A DNA stretch of 15,981 nucleotides from Bacillota bacterium (GCA_023396045.1 JAEWXD010000064.1:1-15981); one strand, 5' to 3'; positions 1 through 7,756 are shown, numbered from the stretch's first letter. The notes: generated by a model from the sequence alone, not told the origin. Translations and numbers: made by a program.

Positions 1-216
1 GTCTTGCCCTTCAAAAATGATTTTGCCTGCTGTTGGTTCTAACAACTTTAATATAACTCTACCCGTAGTAGATTTACCACAGCCGGATTCCCCTACAATG
101 CCAAGCGTTTTACCTTCTTCAATTTTAAAGTCTACACCATCTACAGCGTGCAATGTGCCACCGGAGGTTTGGAAATATTTGGTAAGGTTTTTTACCTCTA
201 ATATAGTATTAGACAT
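1..216 (-). CDS. dppF: Peptide ABC transporter ATP-binding subunit (DppF/OppF type), 3' end outside window
   Basis: Only the first 72 codons are present; the rest lies beyond base 1. The product is the second ATPase of a dipeptide/oligopeptide importer and would pair with DppD at the cytoplasmic face of the DppBC channel. The visible part begins MSNTILEVKNLTKYF and carries the Walker A loop GESGCGKST at about residues 43-51, followed by the GRVILKLLEP stretch usual in OppF/DppF. The ATG at 216 is preceded by AAGGAGG (224-230) and overlaps the last 8 bases of dppD, which suggests translational coupling. Signature motif, Walker B and the C-terminal cysteine region cannot be seen. The DppF rather than OppF name is by convention; substrate cannot be told from sequence. 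Confidence 0.93.
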   Translation of the reverse strand, partial: MSNTILEVKNLTKYFQTSGGTLHAVDGVDFKIEEGKTLGIVGESGCGKSTTGRVILKLLEPTAGKIIFEGQD

Positions 217-1216
217 TTTTATTCCTCCTTAGGCAGAAATTTTCACGTTGGTATGCGTGACAAGCCACGAAATGCGTTTCACTGGCATCTACAGGCACCA
301 ATTCCGGTACAGACTTACTGCATTCTTCGGTAGCATAGAGGCATCTGGGTGCAAAGGCACAACCTGCCGGCAAATTGGATGGGTCCGGCATTAAGCCACG
401 AATGGAGAACAGTTTTTCACCACGTGCTTTTAAGTTTGGCAAAGACTCAAACAAGCCTTCGGTATAAGGGTGGCGCATATAGTTGAATACATCATCTGCT
501 GTACCTTTTTCTACAATGCGGCCGGCATATACCACAGCTACATCTTCACACACTTCGGCAACAACGCCTAAATCGTGGGTAATGAGCAGCATGGACATTT
601 CTTTATCTTGAATGAGTTTTTTCATTAAGTCAAGCACTTGGGCTTGAATGGTAACATCCAAAGCGGTGGTGGGTTCATCTGCAATCAAAAGCTTTGGATT
701 ACAAGCAAGCGCAATGGCAATAACCACACGTTGTTTCATTCCACCGGAAAATTGGTGAGGGTAGTCTCCTGCACGGTTTTCTGCAATGCCAACCATTTTA
801 AGCATATCTTTGGCTTTTACAACAGCTTCCTGCATGCTTATTTTTTGGTGCAACATAATGCTTTCTGCAATTTGTTCCCCAACGGTCATTACAGGGTTAA
901 GCGCTGTCATAGGGTCTTGAAAAATCATGGCAACATCGTCGCCACGCATATTTTCCAGTTCTTTTTCGCTCATGGCAAGCACATTGTGGCCGTCCAAATA
1001 GATTTCGCCTTGTTTAATAACACCCGGTGGATTTGGTACCAAGTTTAATATAGAAAGTGCCGTAGTGGTTTTACCGGCACCGGTTTCACCCACCAAACCC
1101 AGTGTGCGCTTTTTTTGAATTTCTAAATCAATACCGTTTACAGCATGTACATTGGCATCTTCAGTTTCATAATGTACAACTAAATTTTTAATTTGTAATA
1201 TAGTTTCTTTTTCCAT
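209..1216 (-). CDS. dppD: Peptide ABC transporter ATP-binding subunit DppD/OppD
   Basis: 335-residue ATPase that would energise peptide import together with DppF. Visible motifs are Walker A GETGAGKTT (residues 43-51), Q-loop Q100, ABC signature FSGGMKQR (156-163), Walker B LLIADEP (176-182) and the switch histidine H214. The C-terminal oligopeptide-transporter extension (about 240-325) holds cysteines 286, 292, 299 and 319. Four cysteines here are typical of the DppD/DppF family and are thought to bind an Fe-S cluster. Length is normal for the family. The ATG at 1216 follows a GGGGAGGC ribosome site (1221-1228). It lies 11 bases after the dppC stop and overlaps dppF by 8 bases, so it is a middle gene of the operon. 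Confidence 0.96.
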   Translation of the reverse strand: MEKETILQIKNLVVHYETEDANVHAVNGIDLEIQKKRTLGLVGETGAGKTTTALSILNLVPNPPGVIKQGEIYLDGHNVLAMSEKELENMRGDDVAMIFQDPMTALNPVMTVGEQIAESIMLHQKISMQEAVVKAKDMLKMVGIAENRAGDYPHQFSGGMKQRVVIAIALACNPKLLIADEPTTALDVTIQAQVLDLMKKLIQDKEMSMLLITHDLGVVAEVCEDVAVVYAGRIVEKGTADDVFNYMRHPYTEGLFESLPNLKARGEKLFSIRGLMPDPSNLPAGCAFAPRCLYATEECSKSVPELVPVDASETHFVACHAYQRENFCLRRNKNV

Positions 1217-1227
1217 AGTAGCCTCCC

Positions 1228-2106
1228 CTATTTCTTTAATTTTGGATCAATGGCATCACGAAGGCCATCGCCCAGTAAGTTCAAAGCCAATACGGTAGAC
1301 ATAATGGCAAGGCCGGGAATAATGCTCATATAGCTTTGGCTACGAATAAACTTTCTGCCGGCAGAAAGCAATGCCCCCCATTCAGGAGCAGGCGCAGGCA
1401 CACCAATACCCAAAAAGCTTAAAGATGAAGCAGAGATAATGGTGGTACCAATGAGCAATGTAATTTGTACAATAATAGGAGATAAGCAGTTTGGCAAAAT
1501 GTGTTTGATTACAATTTTCCAAGTAGGCAAGCCCATCGCATAGGAGCTTTCTACATATTCCTGATCACGAATGGTCATAACGGCGGCACGCACAATACGA
1601 GAAAAACTACTTGCACAAGAGAATGAAAGTGCAATCAGCAGGTTTACTGTACTGCTACCCAGCAAGGATACGATAACCACAGCCGTCATAATATTGGGTA
1701 TGGAATAGAAAATATCTACACCACGCATAATCACAGAGTCTACCGCACCGCCTTTAAAGCCAGCCAATGAACCCAATATGGTGCCTACAAACAAACCCAA
1801 CAATACAGAGCCAACACCAATAATTAAAGAATATCTTGCACCGTATACAACACGGGCAAACAGATCCCTACCATATTCATCGGTACCAAACCAGTGTGTT
1901 GCACTGGGGGCTTGTAATTTTTCTGCGATATTTTGCCCAATAACATCTTTGTCATAATCAAAAATATAGGGGCTTGCAATGGCTGCAACAACCAATATTA
2001 CAAGAAAGAGCATACCAAGTACTGCGCCTTTGTTTTTGATTAAACGGCGCCAGACTTCTGCAAACATTCCACGGCTTTTCTTTTTTCCATTGTTTGTTTG
2101 TTTCAT
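1228..2106 (-). CDS. dppC: Peptide ABC transporter permease DppC/OppC
   Basis: 292-residue inner-membrane permease of the BPD_transp_1 family. It has an N-terminal cytoplasmic tail, a first membrane span near residues 28-47, then the periplasmic region with ATHWFGTDEYGRDLFARVVYG, which is a hallmark of the DppC/OppC branch, and several further spans. The ATPase-contacting EAA loop is seen in YVESSYAMGLPTWKIVIKHI. The frame stays open upstream to 2160, but I chose the ATG at 2106 (MKQTNNGKKKSRG) because it has an AAAGGATAA ribosome site. The longer start would overlap dppB by about 50 bases and add 18 residues atypical of the family. Only 4 bases separate it from the dppB stop. Confidence 0.95.
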   Translation of the reverse strand: MKQTNNGKKKSRGMFAEVWRRLIKNKGAVLGMLFLVILVVAAIASPYIFDYDKDVIGQNIAEKLQAPSATHWFGTDEYGRDLFARVVYGARYSLIIGVGSVLLGLFVGTILGSLAGFKGGAVDSVIMRGVDIFYSIPNIMTAVVIVSLLGSSTVNLLIALSFSCASSFSRIVRAAVMTIRDQEYVESSYAMGLPTWKIVIKHILPNCLSPIIVQITLLIGTTIISASSLSFLGIGVPAPAPEWGALLSAGRKFIRSQSYMSIIPGLAIMSTVLALNLLGDGLRDAIDPKLKK

Positions 2107-2110
2107 ATAC

Positions 2111-3046
2111 TTATCCTTTCTTGCTATATTGTGCTTTGATACGAGGGTCAAAGAAAGCATAAATCAAATCTACCACGAGATTGATAACAGTCATAAAAAT
2201 AGAGCACATAATGATTGCGCCTGTAACCATTGGAATATCTCGTTTACCGATGGATTCAAATACCAACCTGCCAATACCCGGCCAAGAAAAAACGGTTTCG
2301 GCAAGCACAGAACCGGTAATAACCAAACTCATTTGCAAACCAATAGCAGTAATAATAGGAATCAAGGCGTTTTTTAAACCGTGAGTAAAAATAACCCTGT
2401 GCTTGCTACAACCTTTGGCGCGCGCAGTGGTCATATAATCTTGACGCAAAACATCCAGCATTGAAGAACGGGTGGTTCTTGTAATGAGCGCAGCCAAACC
2501 AAAGCCAACGGTAACAGATGGCAAAATAATACTTTCAAAGCCTGTTTTACCACCCGAAGGAAACAATTTTAAATTGAGTGAGAAAATGATAATTAACATT
2601 AAGCCCAGCCAAAAGTTTGGCATACTGGTGCCAAAGAGTGCAAATACCATGCCGGAAGTATCTTTCCAAGTATTTTGATGGATGGCGGTATATACACCCA
2701 AGGGAATAGACACCACAACAGCGATAAGCACAGCCATACCGCCCAATGCCAATGTATTGGGTACTTTTTCCATAAAGGTTTTAAACACATCTTTTTTTGT
2801 AACATAGGATTTGCCCATGTCCCCTTTGAGCATACCGCCCATGTATTTTGCATAGCGCACCAAAAAAGGATCGTTTAAACCTAATTCCTCCCTGATTTGT
2901 GCCACCTGTTCCGGTGTAGCTTTGTCCCCCGCGAGCATTAAAGCAGGGTCGCCGCCCGTTAGGCTCATAGCCCAAAAAATAAGAAAGGATGTAACCAAAA
3001 TTACCGGTATCAACATGGCCAATCTTTTGAGTATGTATTTGATCAT
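2111..3046 (-). CDS. dppB: Peptide ABC transporter permease DppB/OppB
   Basis: 311-residue permease that forms the channel with DppC. The N-terminal span (MIKYILKRLAMLIPVILVTS) is followed by the LTGGDPALMLAGDKATPEQV segment typical of the DppB/OppB branch, which DppC lacks. Several hydrophobic spans follow. The EAA loop is YMTTARAKGCSKHRVIFTHG, and the protein ends in the usual FFDPRIKAQY tail. The length is normal. ATG at 3046 is preceded by AAGGAGTTT (3052-3060). The gene is separated from dppA by 98 bases containing a perfect hairpin (3071-3100), which may set the ratio of binding protein to permease. Confidence 0.95.
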   Translation of the reverse strand: MIKYILKRLAMLIPVILVTSFLIFWAMSLTGGDPALMLAGDKATPEQVAQIREELGLNDPFLVRYAKYMGGMLKGDMGKSYVTKKDVFKTFMEKVPNTLALGGMAVLIAVVVSIPLGVYTAIHQNTWKDTSGMVFALFGTSMPNFWLGLMLIIIFSLNLKLFPSGGKTGFESIILPSVTVGFGLAALITRTTRSSMLDVLRQDYMTTARAKGCSKHRVIFTHGLKNALIPIITAIGLQMSLVITGSVLAETVFSWPGIGRLVFESIGKRDIPMVTGAIIMCSIFMTVINLVVDLIYAFFDPRIKAQYSKKG

Positions 3047-3070
3047 TTGTCAAACTCCTTCTAATCTATG

Positions 3071-3100
3071 CAAGGGAGAAAAACGAATTCTTCTCCCTTG
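3071..3100 (-). other. Intercistronic hairpin between dppA and dppB
   Basis: CAAGGGAGAA (3071-3080) and TTCTCCCTTG (3091-3100) are perfect 10-base complements. On the transcribed minus strand the stem extends inward by A-U, A-U and a G-U pair to leave a UUCG tetraloop, about 13 pairs in total. No T-run follows it, so it is not a standard intrinsic terminator. A hairpin placed just after a binding-protein gene and before the permease genes is a known arrangement that protects the upstream mRNA end or partly attenuates transcription. That role here is inference. Confidence 0.75.
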
Positions 3101-3144
3101 TGTAGAATGAATGCTGCGAGCCGAAGCCCACAGCAAATCATGTA

Positions 3145-4674
3145 TTATTCAGCGATATAAGCGTGGCGCCAATCGTGGTTACCGCCACCATAGAAATAAT
3201 CGCCTTGCAAGTTTTTGTTATATGCGATTACTAAGTTAGCAATGTAAAGTGGAACTTGTGGAGAAGCTTCTACTAAGTAGTTTTGAAGTTCAATACCATA
3301 TTCCATGCGTTTTGCCTGGTCTTTTTCGGTTGCAACCAAGTCTACCAATTCATCTGCTTTTGCATCTGCATAGTGGTGATAGTTAGAACCGGAACCGCTG
3401 TAGAAAAGATCTCTGTAAACGAAGTCAACTTTAGAGTCTTCATTCCATCTCCACAGGAAGAGTTCGTGGTTACCTTCTACACAGTTTGTTTTATGGGTAG
3501 CTGTTTCCAGTGGTTGCAATGTAACTTCAATACCAATTTCTTTTAAGTTACTTTGAATACAGGTTGCAATTTGTTCGTAAGGTGCACCGGTAGCATAGTT
3601 CAATGTAGTTTTTAAGCCATCTGCATAACCTGCTTCTGCAAGCAATGCTTTTGCTCTTTCTACATCGTAGGTATAGCCTTCCATATCATCATAGAAGCCC
3701 CATAAGCCACGGTTTAAGATGGTTTTTTGCAATGTGCCTTTGCCTTCTAATGCTACATCTAAAACAGATTGTCTGTCGATAGCACAAGAAACAGCCTGTC
3801 TTAATTTTTGGTTGTTCCAAGGTTCTTTTTGGGTGTTAAAACCAAAGTAGAACAAACGTGTACCAGCTTTTTCAAATACGGTGATATTTTCATCGTCTTG
3901 CAAGTATTGCAATTCGTTCATAGGTGGGTTGATACAAACATCGATTTCGCCATTTTGTAGTGCGATAACGCGAGAAGAGGCTTCTGGCATTGGTCTGAAT
4001 TCAATGGTTTCTGCAACGCCCGGACGGAAATTGTCTTCTGCGCCAAGTGCATTGCCCCAGTAGTCTTCTACTTTAACCAAGCGGCAGTATTCGCCTTCTA
4101 CCCATTCTTCAAATTTATATGGGCCGGTACCGATATAGTAAGGATTTTCTACACCATCATCATAGGCTTTTTTGGATTGAATGGAAAGTGGTACAGAAGA
4201 TAAAGATTGAATAAATTCGTTGTTGTATTTTTCAATGGTGATTTCAATGGTATAATCGTCAACGATTTTTACTTCTACCATGCCTTTTAATACAGAAGCA
4301 ACTTTTTTGGTTAATGCAGTATCCAATGTAAATTTAACGTCTTCAGCAGTCATTTTGGTTTGATTGCCATCGTTAAAATATACATCGTCACGAAGTACCA
4401 TTTTAATATGGGTATCGTCTACAAATTCCCAAGATTTTGCAAGACCAGGAACGAATCTTTCATCGCCTTGGCTGCCGTTGTTAAAGAATACCAATGTTTG
4501 GTGTGTATTCTTTAAAACGATATTGTTAATTTGGTCTTGTTGGTTTTGCAAGTCTAAGGTATTGATATCGGTATCAGTACCGATGATCAAGCTGCTTTTA
4601 TGTGCCGGTGCTTCTGCAAAAGCAACTGCACTAAACATCAACAAAACAGCAAGTAACAATGCTAATTTTTTCAT
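3145..4674 (-). CDS. dppA: Extracytoplasmic peptide-binding protein of the ABC importer
   Basis: 509-residue solute-binding protein of the SBP_bac_5 (DppA/OppA) family, first gene of the importer operon. A signal peptide is clear: MKK, then a hydrophobic core LALLLAVLLMFSAVA, then a probable signal peptidase I site AFA/EA near residues 19-21. There is no lipobox cysteine, unlike most Gram-positive binding proteins. The mature part has family features, including a NTLDLQNQQDQ start region, a segment around residue 95 with YFNDG, and the C-terminal EASPQVPLYI stretch. ATG at 4674 has TGGAGG at 4684-4689. The likely ligand is a di- or oligopeptide, but members of this family also bind other compounds such as nickel-chelates or sugars, so specificity is unproven. 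Confidence 0.92.
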   Translation of the reverse strand: MKKLALLLAVLLMFSAVAFAEAPAHKSSLIIGTDTDINTLDLQNQQDQINNIVLKNTHQTLVFFNNGSQGDERFVPGLAKSWEFVDDTHIKMVLRDDVYFNDGNQTKMTAEDVKFTLDTALTKKVASVLKGMVEVKIVDDYTIEITIEKYNNEFIQSLSSVPLSIQSKKAYDDGVENPYYIGTGPYKFEEWVEGEYCRLVKVEDYWGNALGAEDNFRPGVAETIEFRPMPEASSRVIALQNGEIDVCINPPMNELQYLQDDENITVFEKAGTRLFYFGFNTQKEPWNNQKLRQAVSCAIDRQSVLDVALEGKGTLQKTILNRGLWGFYDDMEGYTYDVERAKALLAEAGYADGLKTTLNYATGAPYEQIATCIQSNLKEIGIEVTLQPLETATHKTNCVEGNHELFLWRWNEDSKVDFVYRDLFYSGSGSNYHHYADAKADELVDLVATEKDQAKRMEYGIELQNYLVEASPQVPLYIANLVIAYNKNLQGDYFYGGGNHDWRHAYIAE

Positions 4675-5245
4675 GTTTTTAAACCTCCATCTGCCTTATA
4701 GGCACAAAATCTATGTAGCTTATAACTAATGTTTTGTATAAAACTACATAAATTTTACATATTTATTGCATATATACTACCACCATTTTGTAGCAAATGC
4801 AAGCATTTTATACAATATTTTTATTAAAATAAATACATTTCTTTCACATTAAAAACAAGTTTATCTATTATATGCCAAATAATGTTCGTATATTTATGAT
4901 ATACTTACCATAACATATTACAAAAAAGATTTATTAACACCAAACAAATGCAGTGTATTTTATACATTTAAACAAACGACATACCGATCGTTATAAAAAT
5001 CATGTTCGTATTCATACCAATAATGATTAAGCACGCAAAATAACAATATAGGAATACAATTACAAAACAGGCTTCAAGATGGATTTTACTTTTATTTTTC
5101 ACAATGTTCGCTTTTTAATTCTACAAAACATTGCTGTTTACATAATAAACAATGCCAACAGTATAGGCCATTGACTTTACAGCCATCATTCATTATATTG
5201 AAAATAGATATTTCGTTGTAAAAACAACAAAAAAAGGAGAAGTCT
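4675..5245. promoter_or_regulatory. 571-base AT-rich divergent intergenic region
   Basis: This gap separates dppA (minus) from the Crp/Fnr-type regulator (plus) and must hold both promoters. I see a good plus-strand promoter at 5171-5199. The heptamer ATGTTCG occurs three times on the plus strand (4882, 5002, 5104), the first two within a shared 10-mer ATGTTCGTAT. A short dyad GTATA-N7-TATAC lies at 4888-4904 and another, AACGA-N8-TCGTT, at 4975-4992. No minus-strand promoter for dppA stands out. I see no coding sequence, T-box, riboswitch or RNA gene that I can support. Confidence 0.5.
5171..5199 (+). promoter_or_regulatory. Sigma-A-type promoter for the Crp/Fnr regulator
   Basis: TTGACT (5171-5176), a 17-base spacer and TATATT (5194-5199) match the vegetative consensus at 5 of 6 positions in each box. 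Predicted start of transcription near 5206 would give a leader of about 40 bases before the AAAGGAGA ribosome site and the ATG at 5246. Confidence 0.72.
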
Positions 5246-5932
5246 ATGGCAGCAGATATACAAACCATAAACCTTACTATATTGGAAAATACCATGCTTT
5301 TTAAGGGCATAGAGCACCATGCCATTGCAAAAATTTTGGCAGAAAGCCATGCATATACACAAACATTTGATAAGGGCGAATACATTTACCGTATGGGTGA
5401 AAAAGCACAACACTTGGGTTTTATACTGGAGGGCAGCGTAAGCATAGAAAGCGATGACCTTTGGGGCAACCACAGTGTATTAGACCAAGTAAGTATAGGC
5501 AAGCTGTTTGCCGAAAACTATGCTTTAAACCAAAACGTACCACTTATGGTAAATGCAGTTGCGCAAAGTGCATGTAATATATTGTTTTTAAATATTACAG
5601 CACTTCTGCAAGCCCCTTTACAAACAGATGGCGCCTATACACTACTACAAAATCTGCTGCATATTTCTACACGCAAAAGCTTACATTTAAGCAGAAGGAT
5701 GTTCCACACCAGCCCCAAAACCATACGCGCAAGGTTACTGAGTTACCTAAGCCAGCAAGCTATAGAAACCAATTGCTTAGAGTTTGATATTGTATTTAAA
5801 CGTCAGGAACTGGCAGACTACCTTAATGTAGATAGAAGTGCCATGAGTTTTGAACTAAGTAAAATGCAAAAAGAAGGGCTGCTGCAATTTCACAAAAACC
5901 ATTTTATACTACACAAGAACAGTATTTCATAG
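5246..5932 (+). CDS. Crp/Fnr family transcriptional regulator
   Basis: 228-residue regulator. Residues about 15-110 form a cyclic-nucleotide-binding-type beta-roll, with FDKGEYIYRMGEKAQHLGFI and LEGSVSIE, followed by a long dimer helix. A winged-helix DNA-binding domain lies at about 150-225, with the typical FKRQELADYLNVDRSAMSFE recognition segment and the LLQFHKNHFIL wing. The N-terminal cysteine set that binds an Fe-S cluster in Fnr is absent, and the phosphate-binding loop of true Crp (GELA...R.A) is not conserved. Effector is therefore unknown. ATG at 5246 follows AAAGGAGA (5233-5240). It faces away from dppA across the shared intergenic region and could regulate that operon, but this is only positional. 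It ends at a bidirectional terminator. Confidence 0.93.
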   Translation: MAADIQTINLTILENTMLFKGIEHHAIAKILAESHAYTQTFDKGEYIYRMGEKAQHLGFILEGSVSIESDDLWGNHSVLDQVSIGKLFAENYALNQNVPLMVNAVAQSACNILFLNITALLQAPLQTDGAYTLLQNLLHISTRKSLHLSRRMFHTSPKTIRARLLSYLSQQAIETNCLEFDIVFKRQELADYLNVDRSAMSFELSKMQKEGLLQFHKNHFILHKNSIS

Positions 5933-5935
5933 CAC

Positions 5936-5962
5936 AAAAAAACACACTTGCGTGTGTTTTTT
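5936..5962. terminator. Bidirectional intrinsic terminator
   Basis: An A-tract plus ACACAC (5936-5947) pairs with GTGTGT plus a T-tract (5952-5962) around a TTGC loop; read on the minus strand the loop is GCAA, a GNRA tetraloop. A-runs on one side and T-runs on the other let it work in both directions. It sits between the converging ends of the Crp/Fnr regulator (5932) and the FakA-like gene (5966). Confidence 0.88.
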
Positions 5963-5965
5963 ATA

Positions 5966-6268
5966 TTAGCCTTGTTTGCCGGCTGCTTGGCGAAACATAT
6001 CTTCTACAACAATATCATAAATTTCACCAAGGCTTGCACAATATTTTAATAAATCCCATGGTTCATTGGTATGCCAGTGAATTTTGATCAGTTCTTCATC
6101 ACCTACAACAAGCAAGCAATTGCCTACCAAGTTTTCTAAGATATAGTCGTTAATATCGTCTTCATCAAGACCGGTTCCTTCTATAAGTAGTTGCACATCA
6201 TATCTATAGTCATTTGCAATTTCTTCGTTATCGTCTTCTTCCGGAATCATAAAATCAAACAGTTCCAT
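5966..6268 (-). CDS. Stand-alone domain resembling the middle domain of FakA / DAK-family kinases
   Basis: A 100-residue acidic protein. An acidic leader (residues 1-20) is followed by RYDVQLLIEG (22-31) and the block LVGNCLLVVGDEELIKIHWHTNEP (47-70), then LGEIYDIVVEDMFRQ (80-94). This order and wording match the middle domain of FakA/YloV-type fatty-acid kinases, where a YCTE..L segment, a DSLVVVGD.DLVKVHVHT block and an I.NM..Q ending occur. In FakA the two histidines of HVHT help bind a metal; here H64 and H66 are kept, but the cysteine of the YC motif is replaced (YD). The kinase domain and the EDD/DegV-like domain are missing. ATG at 6268 has a strong TTAGGAGGTAA site. It is last in its cluster. 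Recognition is from motif memory, with no search run; function is unknown. Confidence 0.8.
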   Translation of the reverse strand: MELFDFMIPEEDDNEEIANDYRYDVQLLIEGTGLDEDDINDYILENLVGNCLLVVGDEELIKIHWHTNEPWDLLKYCASLGEIYDIVVEDMFRQAAGKQG

Positions 6269-6295
6269 AATTACCTCCTAAGTAAATTTAATAAT

Positions 6296-6304
6296 ATTAT
6301 AACA
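6296..6304 (-). promoter_or_regulatory. Extended -10 promoter candidate for the FakA-like gene
   Basis: Read on the minus strand, TGTTATAAT (6304 to 6296) is a TGn extension plus a perfect TATAAT. No good -35 box is found 16-18 bases further upstream. Transcription would begin near 6289, about 20 bases before the ATG at 6268, so this small gene may be expressed separately from the upstream cluster. Confidence 0.45.
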
Positions 6305-6310
6305 TAAAAG

Positions 6311-6931
6311 TTATTTTTTCGCATAGGGTTGGATTTCCGGTAAAGACATGCTTTGTGTTTGTTCTTCTAAAAGGGGCGCAATACACTCTGCCCAAAAAGC
6401 ATAGCCATCTGCATTCAGATGTATGCCGTCTTTTCGAATGAGGCTTTTATGCATACTTCCATCTTCTTGGGCTACAAGGCTATACAGGTCCAAATAGGCA
6501 AAGCCATATTCTTTGCACAGTTCTTGTAATATAGCATTGGCTTGCACTATGCGTTTGGCAGGAATTTTATGCCATTTTGCCACAGGCAATATACTATGCA
6601 CATACACATGGGGGTAATTTTTCAGCTTATCAAAAAGCTCTATAAAGCTATCTTGCAAATGCTCCTGGTGTAAACCCGTAACAAGATTATTGATGCCTGC
6701 CATAAAAAATATTTTTTGTGGGGCTATGTTTTTTAGATCATAATCTTTTTTACTAATTTTTTCTATGCGATACCCAATGTAGCCACGCACAATAATATGT
6801 TGGTTTTCAAAGCGCATTTCCCATTCGCCGCCGGCAATCATGGAATCGCCATAGAAAAATATATCGGAAGCACAAGCCGTTACACATAGCAAACAAAGCA
6901 ATATACTTAGCAGGTAAATTCGTCTATCCAT
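6311..6931 (-). CDS. SGNH/GDSL-family hydrolase, predicted lipoprotein
   Basis: 206-residue secreted esterase-like protein. The signal peptide MDRRIYLLSILLCLLCVTAC ends in a lipobox VTAC, so C20 would be lipid-modified and the enzyme anchored outside the membrane. SGNH blocks are visible: FFYGDSMIAGG (25-35, nucleophile S30), a glycine in RGYIGY (49-54), GINNL (79-83) and the C-terminal KDGIHLNADGY (167-177) with catalytic D168 and H171. Fold and mechanism suggest acyl-ester hydrolysis, for example on cell-wall polysaccharide acetyl groups or lipids, but substrate is not visible. The ATG at 6931 lies inside the end of the HAD gene, with a 25-base overlap. No other start keeps the signal peptide. 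The ribosome site is weak, so translation is probably coupled. Confidence 0.87.
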   Translation of the reverse strand: MDRRIYLLSILLCLLCVTACASDIFFYGDSMIAGGEWEMRFENQHIIVRGYIGYRIEKISKKDYDLKNIAPQKIFFMAGINNLVTGLHQEHLQDSFIELFDKLKNYPHVYVHSILPVAKWHKIPAKRIVQANAILQELCKEYGFAYLDLYSLVAQEDGSMHKSLIRKDGIHLNADGYAFWAECIAPLLEEQTQSMSLPEIQPYAKK

Positions 6932-7704
6932 CCCAATTTTACCAATTGATGATATACACCATCTTCATCGTTGCTTAATATAATATTACCAAATTCTTGT
7001 TTTACTTCGTCTACACCATTTCGCATTACATAAGGCGTGCCCACAGCACGCAACATGGGTGCATCTATATAGCTATCGCCAAAACCAACGGTATCTTCTT
7101 TGGCAATATTAAAATGCTTGCAGAAATCCTGCACAGCAGTACCTTTATCATGCGTACCTTGTGTAATTTCAAGCAAATAATTAAGGCTGTTCATAATACT
7201 GAAATTCGGAAAAGCCTCTTTTAATATTGCTTGGTTTTGGTCTATCACTTCCGGTGTCATCATAGCCATGATTTTATTGATACAGCGATTTTTGTCTATA
7301 TCTTCTATAGTACCAACTTGACTTGTGGCACCCACCAAACGCTCTTCTAACTGCACATTTTCATCACGCTTAGGGCTGATCCAAAGTTTTTCACTAAAAA
7401 TACTGTAACTAATGCCCATGCTATCCAGCTTATCACAAATATTTTTGGCTTCTTGCCATGTAAAACCGAAACTGAATACTTTTTCACGCTTTCGTTCCAT
7501 ATACGTGCCGTTGCTTACAATGCAATCTACATCTAAGCCAATTTCATCAAGTAAAGTATACACAGAAGTGGCACCACGGCCGGTTGCAATAACAAAGGGA
7601 ATGCCTTTTTGCGCAAGTGCATGTATGGCATATTTATTCTGAGGGCTTAAATCTTTATTTTCGTGCAATAAAGTGCCGTCTAAATCACAAAAAACTACTT
7701 TCAT
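6907..7704 (-). CDS. Cof-type HAD superfamily phosphatase
   Basis: 265-residue cytoplasmic hydrolase of the Cof/YidA (HAD IIB) group, which dephosphorylates sugar phosphates, nucleotides or cofactors. Motif I is FCDLDGTLL (nucleophile D7, acid/base D9). Motif II is the threonine in VIATGRG (T41), motif III is K187 in GTHDKGTAV, and motif IV is GFGDSYIDAPML (D210, D214). The cap domain is about residues 85-180. Length is normal. The frame is open to 7764, but I chose the ATG at 7704 because it gives the standard MKVVFCDLDG start and has GAAGGAGT at the right distance. The longer version adds 20 unrelated residues. Substrate cannot be predicted. Confidence 0.94.
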   Translation of the reverse strand: MKVVFCDLDGTLLHENKDLSPQNKYAIHALAQKGIPFVIATGRGATSVYTLLDEIGLDVDCIVSNGTYMERKREKVFSFGFTWQEAKNICDKLDSMGISYSIFSEKLWISPKRDENVQLEERLVGATSQVGTIEDIDKNRCINKIMAMMTPEVIDQNQAILKEAFPNFSIMNSLNYLLEITQGTHDKGTAVQDFCKHFNIAKEDTVGFGDSYIDAPMLRAVGTPYVMRNGVDEVKQEFGNIILSNDEDGVYHQLVKLGWIDEFTC

Positions 7705-7756
7705 CTCATACTCCTTCAAACATTTATTGTAGCAGAGATAAAAGTAGTTTTCAATA

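Noticed and set aside
638..1048. 136-codon plus-strand open frame
   Set aside because: Antisense to dppD, with no ribosome site or recognisable motif.
5092..5473. Two overlapping minus-strand open frames of about 95 codons
   Set aside because: They run antisense through the start and promoter of the Crp/Fnr regulator, are low-complexity and cysteine/phenylalanine-rich, and lack ribosome sites.
5246..5932. Fnr-type oxygen sensor
   Set aside because: The N-terminal cysteine cluster of Fnr is missing; only isolated cysteines occur later in the protein.
6311..6331. Terminator between the SGNH gene and the FakA-like gene
   Set aside because: T-runs are present but no stem precedes them on the minus strand.
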